A stretch of DNA of 64,000 nucleotides, taken from positions 13,353,001 through 13,417,000 of the forward strand of contig PUFA01000007.1 of the NCBI GenBank assembly GCA_003508835.1, written 5' to 3'. The notes beneath the pieces are model-generated. The model saw nothing but the letters and a program-made list of their open reading frames with translations. It was not told the origin of the DNA and did no database searches. This document shows, one piece after another, positions 12,885 through 25,165 of the stretch (positions within the stretch are counted from its first letter, which is position 1; every line of letters begins with the position of its first letter). The translations under genes were made by a program, and so were the position numbers. This DNA is from Eonycteris spelaea (Eukaryota > Chordata > Mammalia > Chiroptera > Pteropodidae).

Positions 12885-13258
12885 TTAGTTTGGGCCGCTA
12901 CAACAAAATATCACAGAACAAGTGGCTTAAATAATAAAATTATATTCTCTCAGTTCTGAAGGCTGCAAAGTCCAAGATCAATCAATGTTCATAAAGGTCT
13001 GGTTTCTGGTGAGGGCTCTCCTCCTGGCTCACGGATACCTGCCATCTCACGGTGTCCTCACATGGCAGGTCTCTCGAGATCTCTCTCATTCTTTCTCTTC
13101 CTCTTATAAGGCCACCAACCCTATGGGATTAGGGCCCCATCTTTACGACCTCATTTAACCTTACCTCCTGCAGACCCTAACTCCAGATACAATTGCTTTG
13201 AGTATTAGGACATCGACATATGAATTTGCGGGGACACAATTCCGTCCGTGGCACATGT
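12885..13258 (+). mobile_element. MLT1-type (ERVL-MaLR) solo LTR
   Basis: Starts TTAGTTTGGGCCGCTACAAC and continues AGTGGCTTAAATAATAAAAT, GTTCTGAAGGCTGCAAAGTC, CTTATAAGGCCACCAACCCT, ATTAGGGCCCCATCTTTACG and ATATGAATTTGCGGGGACAC. This is the MLT1 LTR layout. No internal retroviral sequence was seen. Confidence 0.82.
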
Positions 13259-13314
13259 GTTCTATAGTATTTGTTGCCTGAAGGAATGACTAGAAAGATA
13301 AGCCAGATGTGTGT

Positions 13315-13510
13315 GTTTTCAAGTCCTACTATGTGCTACACGCTGTGCTAAGTGCTCAGGGCACCATCTTTTCCTCTCTCAGCAGCAGCTATAGGGGAGA
13401 GGTGCCGGATTGTTCTCATTTCAAAGGAGGACCCTGAGGCTGAGAGGTCAGTGTCCCCTTAGCCCCAGGTGTCATGGCTGCTGAGTGGCAGAACCCAGCC
13501 TTCACCCCAT
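13315..13510 (-). repeat. MIR SINE
   Basis: CCTACTATGTGCTACACGCT at one end and TGCTGAGTGGCAGAACCCAG at the other, in reverse-complement MIR order. Confidence 0.75.
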
Positions 13511-16289
13511 ATATCCACCCCCAGTACCTGAACCCTATGGGCAGGACTGACTACACGACTTATGGGAACCAAGGCCAAATATAAATGGGGGGTCCCTTGT
13601 TCAAAAGTTAAGAATTTCAAGGGAGCGACAATAGGTCTAAGCACAGGGAATGACCACGTTAAGCTAAGCACAGGGCCCTTCTGAGCGGGGGCCCAATGAG
13701 ACCCCACAGGCCGGATACCCACGAAGTTGGCTCCACCTACAGGGCCTGACTCCGGGAAACCGAGGGAGACAGAGAATTTACAAGGCATCATCAGCCCTGT
13801 AATGGTCCCAACCATTCCCATTTTGCCACATCCCAGACCATCTCTCTAAATGACTTTTCCAGAAAGGCTGCCACGTATTATCTTACCCTCCTTTCAAAAA
13901 ATGAAGACTGGAAAAATGCCTGCCAAAAGAGTTCAAAATTCCACATTAAAAGGAGGCCTGCACTTTAGTGAGTCTGTCTTCTGGACAGTCTGCATTTGCA
14001 GGAGGCCACGTGAGTGGCAGACACTCTATCTGTGGAAACAAGCTTGCCTGGCATTTGGAAACCTAAGTGGGACCAGATCCTGGGTCGAGAAGCCCAAATT
14101 ACCATAGAGCGAGTGTTCTGATTAAAACCAGTGGTCTGAGGTTCCTGGATTTCGCTGAATAAACACGCCCAGTTCAGGCTGACTGGTTTCTGCTGATGGA
14201 GAGAAATGAGTCTATCTGAAATTACCTGTGTCCAGGGCCTTCCTGACCCGGAGTTCTGATGGGTCTGGAGTTTGGCTCTGCGAGGTTCAAAAACCTATCT
14301 CTGGAAAACTCTGAAACAACGGAAAGCTGTATTTGGGCGGCCAAAAAGCTTTAGGGAATACAGCTCCAAATATTCATGAGGAGGAATGGAAACAATTAGA
14401 CTGATTCCAGAGACAAGTTCTCTCTCTCCATTCTCCTCTTTCTCCCCCATCCAGTTCCTGTCTCCATTTCTCCTCCCCTTACCCAAATCACAGCTTACCC
14501 ACAAGCCTTGGCAGACACAGCAGGGAGGAAGGGCACATTCTGGCCAACCATGGCCCTGAGGCTTTTTTTTTTTTTCCACAATGAGTCCAGTTCTCAAGTA
14601 CAGAGTTCTCTTCAAATTCAGTATCCTCATTCATATTAGCAATAACGGGAGCTGCCACCCTTCGCGACAAGATCTCAGGGCTTCTGACACACAGAATCCC
14701 CGCACACCGGTGATAGCATGTCCTGTTACAGAGAAGGGACCGAGGTGGCATAGGATTTGTCCCAACTAGCTTACACAGCAGTTTCTAACCAACAGCGTCA
14801 AGCTGCTCATTAAACGTTGGGAATTAAAGTTTCAAGAGAAGAAAAATATGTTTTGCTTCGACCCAATGCTTGACATGAGTAGAACCAACTTTGGGATCAA
14901 GTGACCAGATTTGTTAAAACAAGGCTGAAAATGCTGATGTCACTCTGCTTTACCCACCCAGCGGGATGAAAACTGTTGCTTCAGGCTCGGAAGGGTGCTC
15001 CCTGGGGCAGGGGGTGGGGAGGGGAGGGGAGAGGCCACATGGGAGATGGCTCAGCCGGGGCAGCCCACCTGAGGCTGTGTTCCGCGGTCAGTCCCAGACT
15101 CTGGCCATCACAGTAACACGTGTCACAGGGGTATTTAAAACGTTGCAAAGGGCTCCCCTTTATCCTTTCTTTAACCATCCGCAACTCGGACCCTCTGGAT
15201 AGACAAGAACTCCTCAGAGTAGGTAAGCAATCATTTTCTAGAAATGATTCCATTTTAAACTAAGCTCCAGGCCTAGCCCAGGCAGAGGCCTGAGCCTCCT
15301 GATCCCTCAGGAGGCAAAGATACCCTCTGGACCCTCTCCTACTTTCTGCTCATTTGCTCCGCCCAAACTCACAGGCATAAGTCAGTGACCTGGTGCAAAC
15401 ATGTATCTGCCACAAGTATTTCGGCATCAACTACAAAGGCACCAGGCTGAGGGGTGAAAGTAGCAGTGCCAAGTTACTGTTTCCACTGGTGCTGCTGAAA
15501 CCCAACTTTACAGATGATCTGGGAGCTTCAAAATAGACATATGTAAATACACTGTATACTTGAATGTGATAAAGCTGCAACAATAAACACTGCAGAGTTT
15601 CCAAGGATAAATACAGCTCAGCTGGGCCTGTCCGAATTGACTACATTATGGATATCCCAGGTCCTGTGTGTGCCTAAGGCAGCGGCGAGACCTAGAATTC
15701 GTCCGCAGTTTATGACACAGTTCCTGCCCGCCCCACGCTAATGTCCTCAGTGGGGAAGCCCAGAAAGACACATGGGAAAGAACTTAGAGATCTGGGCAGA
15801 ACACTCAGTCCCCTCGCAGGAGACATGTGAAAGGCTTTGTCCCCAAACTAATAGGCAACTAAGAATCAAGAGAGCTGGAGTAATTCCCATCAGAAATGCA
15901 TGGAAGGACCCATGGTACTTCACAATGTGGCTTTCTGGATGTTTAACAAAACACAACTGGTCTTGGGTGGGTTAAACCTGTCACCTACAGATTTGTTTAC
16001 ACTCTAGATTTGCTCAATGAGGCTTGGCTTAGGCAATTCTTGACCTCTGACTCAGCTGCCCTTTGTTCAGTCTCCTTATGGTCATTAGCACATTGTTTAC
16101 AGTCCTGTCTGCCCTGGAGACTAGAGCCTTCCTGTGGGTAAGGGAGCTGGGACTGCCCGCTCTCCCCATATTGTATTATTACTTCCAAAGACAGCACTTT
16201 ACCCCAGCGTGCTCAGTGAGTGGGTGCCGACTGAGAGAACAAATCCAATAAGAATAAATAGTAAAGGGAACTCGTGATCAACACATTTA
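13511..16289. other. intronic DNA, mostly unique-looking
   Basis: T-run at 14564-14576, a G-rich tract (AGGGGGTGGGGAGGGGAGGG region) near 15007-15030. No exon supported. The 13459-13821 and 14295-14751 open frames are chance. Confidence 0.4.
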
Positions 16290-16450
16290 AAGTCTTTGAT
16301 TTTGAAGGCAACCCAGAGGCCACCTAGAGAAGTCACACCCCAACGCTTCCCTGAGAAGGAAACACGGGCTCTGAGGAGTCAAGCATCTGGCCAGAGGTCA
16401 CTCATCCAGGTGGTGGCAGAGCCAGGATGTGACTCTGAGTCTCAGCCACT
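16290..16450 (-). repeat. MIR SINE fragment
   Basis: GTGGCAGAGCCAGGATGTGA and AAGGAAACACGGGCTCTGAG match reverse-complement MIR. Confidence 0.7.
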
Positions 16451-17354
16451 AACCTCACAATAGAGCAGCTATCAAAATACCAACTTAGATTTCTGGGCAG
16501 TCTGAAAGAAGGTGGTTTTACCAGATCGTGAATCACCAAGTAAGTACAGAGTCCAAAAGCCCAGGGGATTATTTTCCACTGAGTGCCAACTAGCGAGTTG
16601 GAACTCAAGTGTTCTGAGTTGGGAAGTGACCCATAATGTGATAAAGATCCACAATATTGCTCTCAGGTCTTCCTTGAGTGGGTTAACCACCAGCCCAAGT
16701 AAATCAGAAAACCTACCATTTAGAGAAACAAGATGTTTTGATGAAGAAGTATGATCTCAAGGCTCGGGAAGGAAGCTGGCAAACATTTCAAAGGACTGTC
16801 CCAGTTATTAGCCTGAGTCAGCTGTACTGCCAAAGAATCTCTTTCCCAGCCTACAATTCTGGAGCCAGAGACTAGTACGTCCTTAGCAAGAGTGACAGCA
16901 AAGACTCCTGCAGCTGGGGACAGCATCTCGTCAGCCTCACGGAGTACCAGGAAGAGCACCGAAGCCAAGGCTACCCCAAACTCCAGGAGCAGACAACAGA
17001 GAAAGGCAATGCAAGGAAAAGCTCTGCATCCCGGATCTGGCAGACAGGAAGCCGTGGTTCCCGCCTGTTTTTCCACAATCCCACCGGGTTCAGGTTGTCA
17101 CTCCATGCATGGCCAGGTGAAAAAGGTCAGAGTCCTCAGCAAGGCTCATTCGTGCTTTCTTCTGACCTATGACAGCGGGGCAGGGCCAATCAGGACCAGC
17201 CGATGCCTGGGCTGGCCAGTGTCTAGGAGGCAGAGGAGGGGAAGCCAAGGAGGGAACACAACTCCAAGCCATGGGTGGGCTGCGGGCAGGAAGGGAATGG
17301 CCCAAGCACACCAAGCAGTTGCCATGCTGTCATTTTTGGAAAGTCATTACTGTT
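16451..17354. other. intronic DNA, no feature recognised
   Basis: The 161-codon plus-strand frame at 16892-17377 has no domain, no flanking splice signals that I could pair with a gene, and runs into a MIR. I do not call it a gene. Confidence 0.4.
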
Positions 17355-17560
17355 CCAAAGGTGGGCCCTGGAGTTAGCCAGAGCTAGGTGTGAATGCCCT
17401 CACCATCACTCATCCCCTCGCGGTCAGTGAGTTAACCTCTGTGAGCTCAGTTTTGTCACCTGGAAAATGAGACGCCACGCCTTCTTAGGGAGCAGGTGCA
17501 TTAAAATGAGTTAGTGGGTGCATTTAACCCAGTGCATGGACCCGACCGATCCCTTGATAC
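17355..17560 (+). repeat. MIR SINE
   Basis: GTTAACCTCTGTGAGCTCAG, CACCTGGAAAATGAGACGCC and a degraded 3' part. Confidence 0.7.
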
Positions 17561-19279
17561 AGGTTACCTAATTTCATTTTTATTCTCAACACACAGCTTA
17601 TTCCCTGAGATCTCCGCTAACCAAACGAGACGTGATTTATGTCTGTCTCCTCCAAGTGCATGCAAGAATGAGTGATAGCTTTGGAAAGCACTGATATTTT
17701 TATTCGAGGAAGGAGCAAATTTTCTTTCTTAAGGATGTTAGGCTTGGGCTAACATTTAAATATCTTGCATTTCCTGGGCAATCCCACTCAGAAGAAAGGG
17801 TCCTAAGAATGTACTCAGTGGCTGCAGCAGTCCAGCTGATGAGAAATTTCCTGTGGATGATTCCCCGGCCATGCACCATTTCAACTCCCCACAAGTGTAG
17901 AGACTTGTTTTAGCAAGTCACTCGATGGGCATGCCTCACTACAGCACACTCTCTCCTCCGAAGCAGAGCAGAACCTGGAAGCCCAAGAGCCATTTTCGGT
18001 GGATTGAGTTGGGTGTCTTTTCCATTCACTCGTTTTACCCTCACGAGTACCATGTGGCCACACTAGAGAGTTGCCGCATTCTCCCACAGCACACCAGACA
18101 ACTTTACGTCCCCTGGGCAAGCCCCAGTCACTGCCCTCCCTCACCTGAGGATACCTCACTCACTTCAGCAAACAGCGGCAACACATGCAAGCTCACCAGT
18201 CCCCCACCCACAGTTTTTCTCTTTCTTTCAGCCATGTGCAGTAAATCTTCTATAAAGCTTTACTTTGCACTATTTAAAGGATGCTGTACCTTGGGTTAAG
18301 TCTTTGCAAAAGAGAGAAGGAACATCACCCATTTTTCATTCTAAACCTTCAAGAGTGTTTCTTGATGAATCATGATAGCAGTGTGCCAGGAGTTCAAAGG
18401 AAAAGGAGAAACATGAACGAACCAAAAAACACAAACAAAACAGAGAGGTTTAAAGCAGGAGGATAAGGATAGAGTTTGAAGGTCAACTCCCTTTTTCTGA
18501 TCCAAAGAAAATTAAAAACTATTAGGGGTGATATTTCTTTCTCTAGAAATATGGCTATGAACTGGGATATTTATCATTGTGATACTTCTGGGTATAAAAT
18601 GATAAAAAGTAATGAAAACTGGCTTCCACAGTAAGGGGCATAATTATCTCATAGGAAGTCATGCTAGGTAGGGTGGTTTCAAGGTTGGTTAGTTGTGTGA
18701 CTCAAACATTGTCATCAAACACCCAAGTTATTTCCTTTTTCCCCTTCGGTCTACATCAGGAGAGTGGGTTCTGTATGCTCTTCCCTGCACAGCCATTGGG
18801 TGGCGGCTCTCAAGGCTCCAGACATCCTCGTGTGACGTCCAAAAGTCTGAGAAGATGACCCTAAACTTGGGTTAGCCCTTGAAGAGCAGAAATCCCTTCC
18901 AGAAGTCCCATCCCTCAGATTTCCCTCGGAGTCCTAAACGGGGTCACAGGCCCATTTCTAACTCACAAGAGGACTAGAAGCACAACTGTCAGGAGAGTGG
19001 GGGCTCGCCTCTGCGCCAGCAGGGAAGTCCAGACTCAGAATGCACATCGCTCCGGATCCCTAAACAGAGCCCCGGTTCCATCAGCAAGAACAAAGGATAA
19101 GGCAATGGGTGCTAAAGTCAGTTCGAGAGGCAATCTAACGATATCGACACTCGTTCACAGTCCTCCAGGGCTCCTAACAATTTAAACTACATATCACGCC
19201 AGAAAGTCATGCGAAAACCTACCCAATAGTGCAGGTCTGATGTCAAGTACCTTTTTCATCACGTTTGTCACAAAAACAC
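17561..19279. other. intronic DNA, no feature recognised
   Basis: Unique-looking. No repeat consensus or coding evidence. Confidence 0.4.
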
Positions 19280-19695
19280 ATTTGAGTTAACAACAATTTG
19301 CAATGTGTGGATCTTGTTTGGCATCTGAATCAAACTAACCAACTTATAAGATATTTATGAGGCAAGTGGGTAAATTTGAATATGGTCTAAGTACTAGGTT
19401 ATATTAAGGAATTGTTATTATGACACTGGCATTGTGATAATTAAATATAAAGAATTACATTAGCGTGTAAGCAAATCCTTATTTTTTAAAGAATGGCTAG
19501 TGATGCATTTAGGAATAAAATTTCATAATGTTTGGGGTTTACGTCAGCATATTTCAGCTAAAAAAAGGGAAGGCATAGATGAAGTGTCAAAACGGCAGTA
19601 ACTACTGAATCTGGGTGATGGATATACAGGGTTTCATTATACGAGTCTCTACTTTTTTTTAATGTTTGAACATTGCTCATAAAATTTTTTTTTAA
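19280..19695 (+). repeat. old L1 3' UTR
   Basis: Contains AATGTGTGGATCTTGTTTGG, TTATATTAAGGAATTGTTAT and the terminal CTGAATCTGGGTGATGGATA with a T/A-rich end. This is the usual order of an L1M 3' end. Confidence 0.8.
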
Positions 19696-19719
19696 AGTAT
19701 CAGCACGTAAGGTATATTA

Positions 19720-20110
19720 TCTCCGTCCTTGCCTTCAGAGAGCTGACTGTGCCCTCCCGCTGTTCCTCCTCAAGGCCTTTTGCACGTTTTCTTCCATATT
19801 TGTGGAATGTTTTCCCAGGTCTTTACCTTGCTGGCTCCTTCTCACATTCGGTCCTCTGTCCGGATGTCACCTCCTCCCGCTGGCCTCACTCCCCATGCAG
19901 TCAGGCTCTATCTTATGAGCCTGGTTTTCTTGCTGTTCAATACTCTTTTCATTACCTGAAGTTATCCTGCTTGTTTATTTACAAGTTATTGTCTATTTCT
20001 TCCATGGAAAACAATCTTCTTGAGAAGAGTGACCCAGTTTTTCTCACTAGACTATCTTTCCCCAGTGCCAAATCAGCACCAGACGTACAGAAGGCTTTCA
20101 AATATTAAAT
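19720..20110 (+). repeat. L2 LINE 3' end
   Basis: CTGTTCCTCCTCAAGGCCTT, GTGGAATGTTTTCCCAGGTC, GATGTCACCTCCTCCCGCTG and a terminal polyadenylation-like TATTAAATGAGCAAATTGAA fit the L2 3' region. Confidence 0.8.
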
Positions 20111-20159
20111 GAGCAAATTGAATTTTCCCTCTTCTTAAAAGCTCTTACCAACACGAAAC

Positions 20160-20285
20160 AGAATGATTTACCATTTAATGAGCACTTTACATAGTTCCTT
20201 ATTTAATCCTAACAAAAATCCTAGGAGGGCAGGAATTATTGTGCTACAACTAAAACCTAAGGCTTATTTAACCTCGGTGACACAT
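20160..20285 (-). repeat. MIR SINE fragment
   Basis: TTTAATGAGCACTTTACATA and CTTATTTAATCCTAACAAAA are reverse-complement MIR. Confidence 0.7.
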
Positions 20286-21184
20286 CCCTGACAAACACGC
20301 TTTCAGCCCATTCCGGCCTATGACAGGCATCACCAACAGATCCCCAAATTCTTTCCACTGAGCCCACACTCAGTACAGTGCTCCAGGCAGTTATCATCAC
20401 TTGATTAGGTCTGGTTAATGAGGTGATATCTACCTGCCCTTCCCATACTAGGTCTTACTATTAAAAAAGCAGGTGCCAATGTGACAAAGTTACCCCTTCG
20501 GTTGTTCTTCCTGCAGTCCATTTCTCTGCCTCTTCAGGAAACGCAAAACCTAAGATCCAAATAAACCTTGGGCTTGATGCGTGAGTTGCCAGACCACTGC
20601 ATCAGTCTCCAGGAGGTTATTAAACAGCACAGCTCAGTTGCCAAAGCTTTCTGAGGCTTGGCATGCAAGGAAGGGCTCCCCTGTGGGGACTGCTGGCTGT
20701 CCCTGTCAGTTACAGATCAGAATTTCCAGCTCTGCTACTCTTCGGCTTCCCACATCCTTCTGCCAAGAAGGCACATGGAGGCACAAAGACCAAAAGCAAG
20801 AGCCAGGAGGCCTACGTCCAGCGCCTCTGCCAGCCTGCCTGTGGGCAGGCTGCCTTCACCCCTCCTACCTCAGCTTTCACGCGTGAAAACAGCACTGCTT
20901 AGGCCATAGTTAGAGTCCCTTCTGGCTCTAAGCTCAGATTCAAGGTCCATTTTCAGAGCTTTGGTATAGGTTCAAAAACTCTGGCACAGAGGAGTTCACT
21001 AGAGGATGGGGAAGTGAACCAGTTTGGAAACGAAGGAGCCTCTCAAGTGGGCCATCAGTGGGCTCTAGCAGAGAAAGGTCTGAACATGGCACAGAGTACA
21101 GGTCCCCGAGACAGACTAGGAGTTTGTGTACCTTTCAGTGTGTTGTGGCCCCATCCAGACCCTCTGATAATGGGATAAAATCAA
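20286..21184. other. intronic DNA, no feature recognised
   Basis: Three overlapping plus-strand frames at 20581-20909 use all reading frames of one GC-rich stretch, which argues against any being coding. Confidence 0.4.
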
Positions 21185-21400
21185 TGGGTCCAAAGTCTAC
21201 TGTTAACTGGCTAGGCGACCTTGGGCAAGTTAAACTCATAGTGTCCTAGTTTCCCCATTTGTAAGATGTAGTTAATTATAGCACCCACAGTACAGTGGTG
21301 TTGGAATAATTACACAATGCTTGTAAAGAACTTAGAACTGTGCATGACACATCATAACTGCTCAAAAGTTAGCTGTTACTATTACTACTCTTACTGCTGA
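21185..21400 (+). repeat. MIR SINE
   Basis: GACCTTGGGCAAGTTAAACT, TAGTTTCCCCATTTGTAAGA and GAACTTAGAACTGTGCATGA in MIR order. An (AATG)n stretch follows at 21476-21505. Confidence 0.85.
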
Positions 21401-21729
21401 TACTAGTCTTTGGATTATTCATCCCAGAAGGGAGGAGATTCTGCTGCCTGGTGATGCTGGATAAATGTTACTAAGTGAATGAGTGAATGAATAAATGAAT
21501 GAATGAGATAAAACCAAACTTCATTCCTTCCAGGCATCCCTCCTCTCTCTATATTATCTGATTGATGAGTTAGAGTGTTTTCCTTTAAAGCTAGATTTTA
21601 ATGGAAGATAAAGAGATCTCTATGGTGGTGAGCAGTCTACACTGCCCTTAGAGTAAGAAAATACTGATTTTTAAGTTGATTATGAAAACTTAAGTATGCA
21701 TTTTTTTAAACCTAGAGTACCTGCTTAAA

Positions 21730-22180
21730 AAAAATCTACACAAAGAGGTATAGTCAAAAAACAATAGATACATTAAAATGGAATACTAAAAAAATGTTCA
21801 AATAACCTTAAAGGCAAGAAAGGGGAGAGGAACAACAGCAAAAGAAACAGAGGAGACCAGCAGAAAAAAACTAAAATGGTAGATCCCGGATCTCAGTAAA
21901 TCAGTAATTTTATTAAATGTAAATAATCTAAACACATAGTTAAGACAGGCATGGTGAGACTAGATTAAAAACAAAATGCAACTATATGCTGTTTACCAGA
22001 AACTTACCTGGCATATGACGTAAGCCAGTTAAAATTAAATGTATGGAAAACTTTTACGCAAACGGGTATCAAAAGCAGGCCGGAGTGACTATAAAATACC
22101 AGATAAAGTAGACTTCAGAGCAAAGACCATTATTAGGGATAAAGAGCAACACTACAATGCTAGCTCTTATATAAAGCATC
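21730..22180 (+). repeat. old L1 ORF2-region fragment
   Basis: GCAACTATATGCTGTTTACC, AGAAACTTACCTGGCATATG, ACCAGATAAAGTAGACTTCA and TTATTAGGGATAAAGAGCAA match the endonuclease part of L1 ORF2. It is full of stops. Confidence 0.75.
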
Positions 22181-23189
22181 AGAGAAGGCGATGTTTCCAG
22201 AGGACGGGGTGGGAGCCGTTCGGGAAGATTCTCTTCTCCCTGGACCCAGGACCTCACTGCCCACAGCAGCAGAAGAATCACAGCCTGGCTCTCACTCCCA
22301 GGCCTCAGGCACATTTCACTTTATATTTACTCACCCACCCCCACCCCCACCCAATTCTCTTCCAATCTCAGTTAGCTTTTGAGGATAGCAACCCCAAAAG
22401 TGTGACAGGAGTCAGAAGCTTTATTGTAAATGCCACCCACAGCCCAGGGTTACACTCCCATTGCTTGGGGTGAATTCTCAACTCCATAACATCATCACCA
22501 TCATCATATATATGGCTCTATATTCATGTTGTTAAAGATTTGGGGCAAAAAGTTCTTCCTACTCTCCCAGATAGATTTCTCCCAGGAGAAACCATATGGG
22601 GGAGGGGGGCGGGGGAGGGAGCTTGAAAAACCAAACCATCCTGCCCAGGAGAATGGGTTCTGGATTACATTTTCTGCTTCTACGACCTTGGCAGGATCTG
22701 GTTTAAACGAGCCCCCAGTGGAGTATGTGTATGGGTAGGAAGCGTTCTGTCTGCCGTCTGGCCTCCCAGACCCAACTCCTCACAGTCTGTTTAACACCTC
22801 CAACCCCCACGCTGCCTGTGCTCTCAAATGTGTCATCTCGCACGGAGTGTGAAACTACTGAGATTAAGGTAGCCTCGGCAGCTCTGGACAACTCTGATTC
22901 CACCCAATCCCAGAATAAAGGTCTGGTTCGTGCCTGGACTGGTCCGGCTGTCCAGGTTGCAGACAGGCTGCACCAGCAGCTCGGAGTCAGAAGTCAGACA
23001 GATGGAAGCAACACATGGAAGCAGGAGGCCCACCCAGTATCCTCCTTCTGGAAAGGCACTGGCTTCAGCAGTTAGGCAATCTTCCTTCTTCCCAGGCCTG
23101 CAGTTTCATGAGTGATGAAATCTGTTATCAGGGGAGAACTGGTTTCTTTTGACTGTGAGCAATCCTGCAATGACAGTCTCCGTCCACGG
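22181..23189. other. intronic DNA with a C-rich repeat
   Basis: A (CACCCC)n-like tract at 22331-22352; otherwise unassigned. Overlapping ORFs on both strands at 22703-23115 are not supported as genes. Confidence 0.4.
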
Positions 23190-23390
23190 CTCTGGGTGAG
23201 GGACGGGGGCTTTGGTTCTGCAGCTCACTTGCTGGGTGACACGGGGCAGGTGGCTTCACCTCTCCAAGCCTCGGTTGCTTCCTCTGCCCTCCTACTTGGT
23301 GGTGTAATGGTTAAGTGAAACAATGAATGTAAAGTCCATAGCACTAGGCCTGCACGGGGTAACTGCTGAATAAACAGTTCCTGCCGTTAT
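23190..23390 (+). repeat. MIR SINE
   Basis: CTTGCTGGGTGACACGGGGC, TCCAAGCCTCGGTTGCTTCC and the 3' phrase ATAGCACTAGGCCTGCACGG. Confidence 0.75.
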
Positions 23391-24009
23391 TGCAAAAGGG
23401 TCGTTCATTCCTCCAGGGTAGAAACCACCCTTTTGTGTCCTCCAAGATGCCGGCCACAGGGCAGGCTTTCAAGGAACCCTCGTTAGCTAAACATCACACT
23501 ATCTGGATCTAGTTAGCTGTAGGTACTTCAAAAAGAACATTTAATAACACCTATCCTTGTCTGGTTTACTTGTGAAATGGAAGGCAAATTAGCCATCAAG
23601 CCATCCAGGATCCTGAAAACGTGTGGTCTCTAATATTGTCACACCTTCCATTTGCATCTGCAGCTGATTAAAAACAAGAACCTGTGAGATGAACTTATCT
23701 ATAGTATTTGACAACACGCAGCTTCGACCAAATGGTCTCACTCAGACTTGAAGCACGTCAAGGTGGCATTGAGTTGGAGACAGATTGGAAGGAAAGAGAA
23801 GAGGCACTTCAATTCCTCTGGCATAATTTAAGATACCATCGAGACAGAAATAAACCCAGTCAAGCTATTCAAGATCTAAATGGCTCTCTCCTGTAATACG
23901 AATATTTAAGAGGCATTCCAAAGAAGTGCGTTTTTCCAGAGAGGAAAGGTTACATTAGAACAAATATGTACTAAAGTAACTGACTATAATAAATAATAAT
24001 TGCTTTAAT

Positions 24010-24560
24010 AGCTGTGACAAAAAGATACTTGTGAGTTTCCTGTTCTTGTTAATGGTCTGTTGAAACTTTCTTCAAATAAAAATGTTGCCCTTGCCCAGCC
24101 CAATGGGGCAGATGTGTTTTCTCTGTGAGGCTGGTTTTTCCATCTACTCCTTCCTCTGGATCTCCCAGTCCTTCCTCTCAGCATGAGTAAAGCATGTGGC
24201 CGCTGGACTCCCGTGACTGGTTCAATGGGGGTCATGTGACCTACGTCAGCCCAATCAGAGCCAAGGAGACGCAACTCTAGGATTTTTGTTTGAGCCTTCA
24301 GTGAAACTGACTTCCCCCTTTGTTTTTAGGCTTGAAAGAAGTTTATAATCACAAGAGAAAGGCTGTTGGAGAATGGAGCCAACCCAGGAGCAGAATCCAG
24401 AGGAGCAAGCAGAGGAAACAGGATCCCACTGAACCTCTGAATCAAAGCAATCCTGAAGCCGACTCTACTTCGGGACTTTGAAATAAGCCAGCAAATGTCT
24501 CTTTGTTTTAATTGGTTTGAAACGTGTCTGCAACCTGCACAGTGCCCTAATACAGAAATT
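24010..24560. repeat. possible LTR-type repeat, family not assigned
   Basis: GGTCATGTGACCTACGTCAG followed by CCCAATCAGAGCCAAGGAGA is a phrase I associate with mammalian LTR and MER repeats. Flanking sequence did not allow me to name the family or place ends. Confidence 0.3.
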
Positions 24561-24924
24561 GTTAACAGAAGTGCTCTTATAAGTAGCAACTTTATGGCTT
24601 CTTAGCTTATTTGAATTACCGGAATATGAGAATAATGCATTGGATTCCCAGAATTCCTTCCCACCGGCCTGCCCTGAAGCATGACTACAGGACCAGCTAT
24701 TTCTGATCAAGTGGCCACTGACTTGGAAAAGCTGGTGACCTTACTTAGGTAATCATTTTCAGGTGAGCAAGTCTTGGGTCATGACAAAGTACTCTACCCT
24801 CAGGAGACTCGACTCTGGTCCAAAGGGGTCACTCGTTGGCCCTGGGATCACACTCAAACTCTTCTGGGCCTCAGTTTCTTCTACAGGAGCATGAAGCCAT
24901 CTTCTTCTAACATAGGGTATTTAG

Positions 24925-25165
24925 CAATACCAGCTTCGAGTTGGGTAGACCTTGGTTCAAATCCCTAGTCCACCCTCAACTAGCTTCATAGTCTCAAGTA
25001 AGAGGCTTAATCTCTGGACCACAGTTTCCCTGTCAGCAAAATCGGAATAATCTGAGTGTTACCACAAAGGGTTGTCTTAAGGATGGTGTAAGGTGAAATT
25101 TGTAAAGTGTTTAGCAATGTACCTGGTATATAGTAAAGACGCAATTATGTTAGCTATAATAGCTG
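24925..25165 (+). repeat. MIR SINE
   Basis: TAGACCTTGGTTCAAATCCC, CACAGTTTCCCTGTCAGCAA and CAATGTACCTGGTATATAGT in MIR order. Confidence 0.85.

Noticed and set aside
16892..17377. 161-codon plus-strand ORF
   Set aside because: Low-complexity Ser/Arg/Gly composition, no domain, overlapping ORFs in other frames and strand.
22039..22473. 144-codon plus-strand ORF as a new gene
   Set aside because: Its first third is L1 ORF2 sequence and the rest runs over a C-rich simple repeat.
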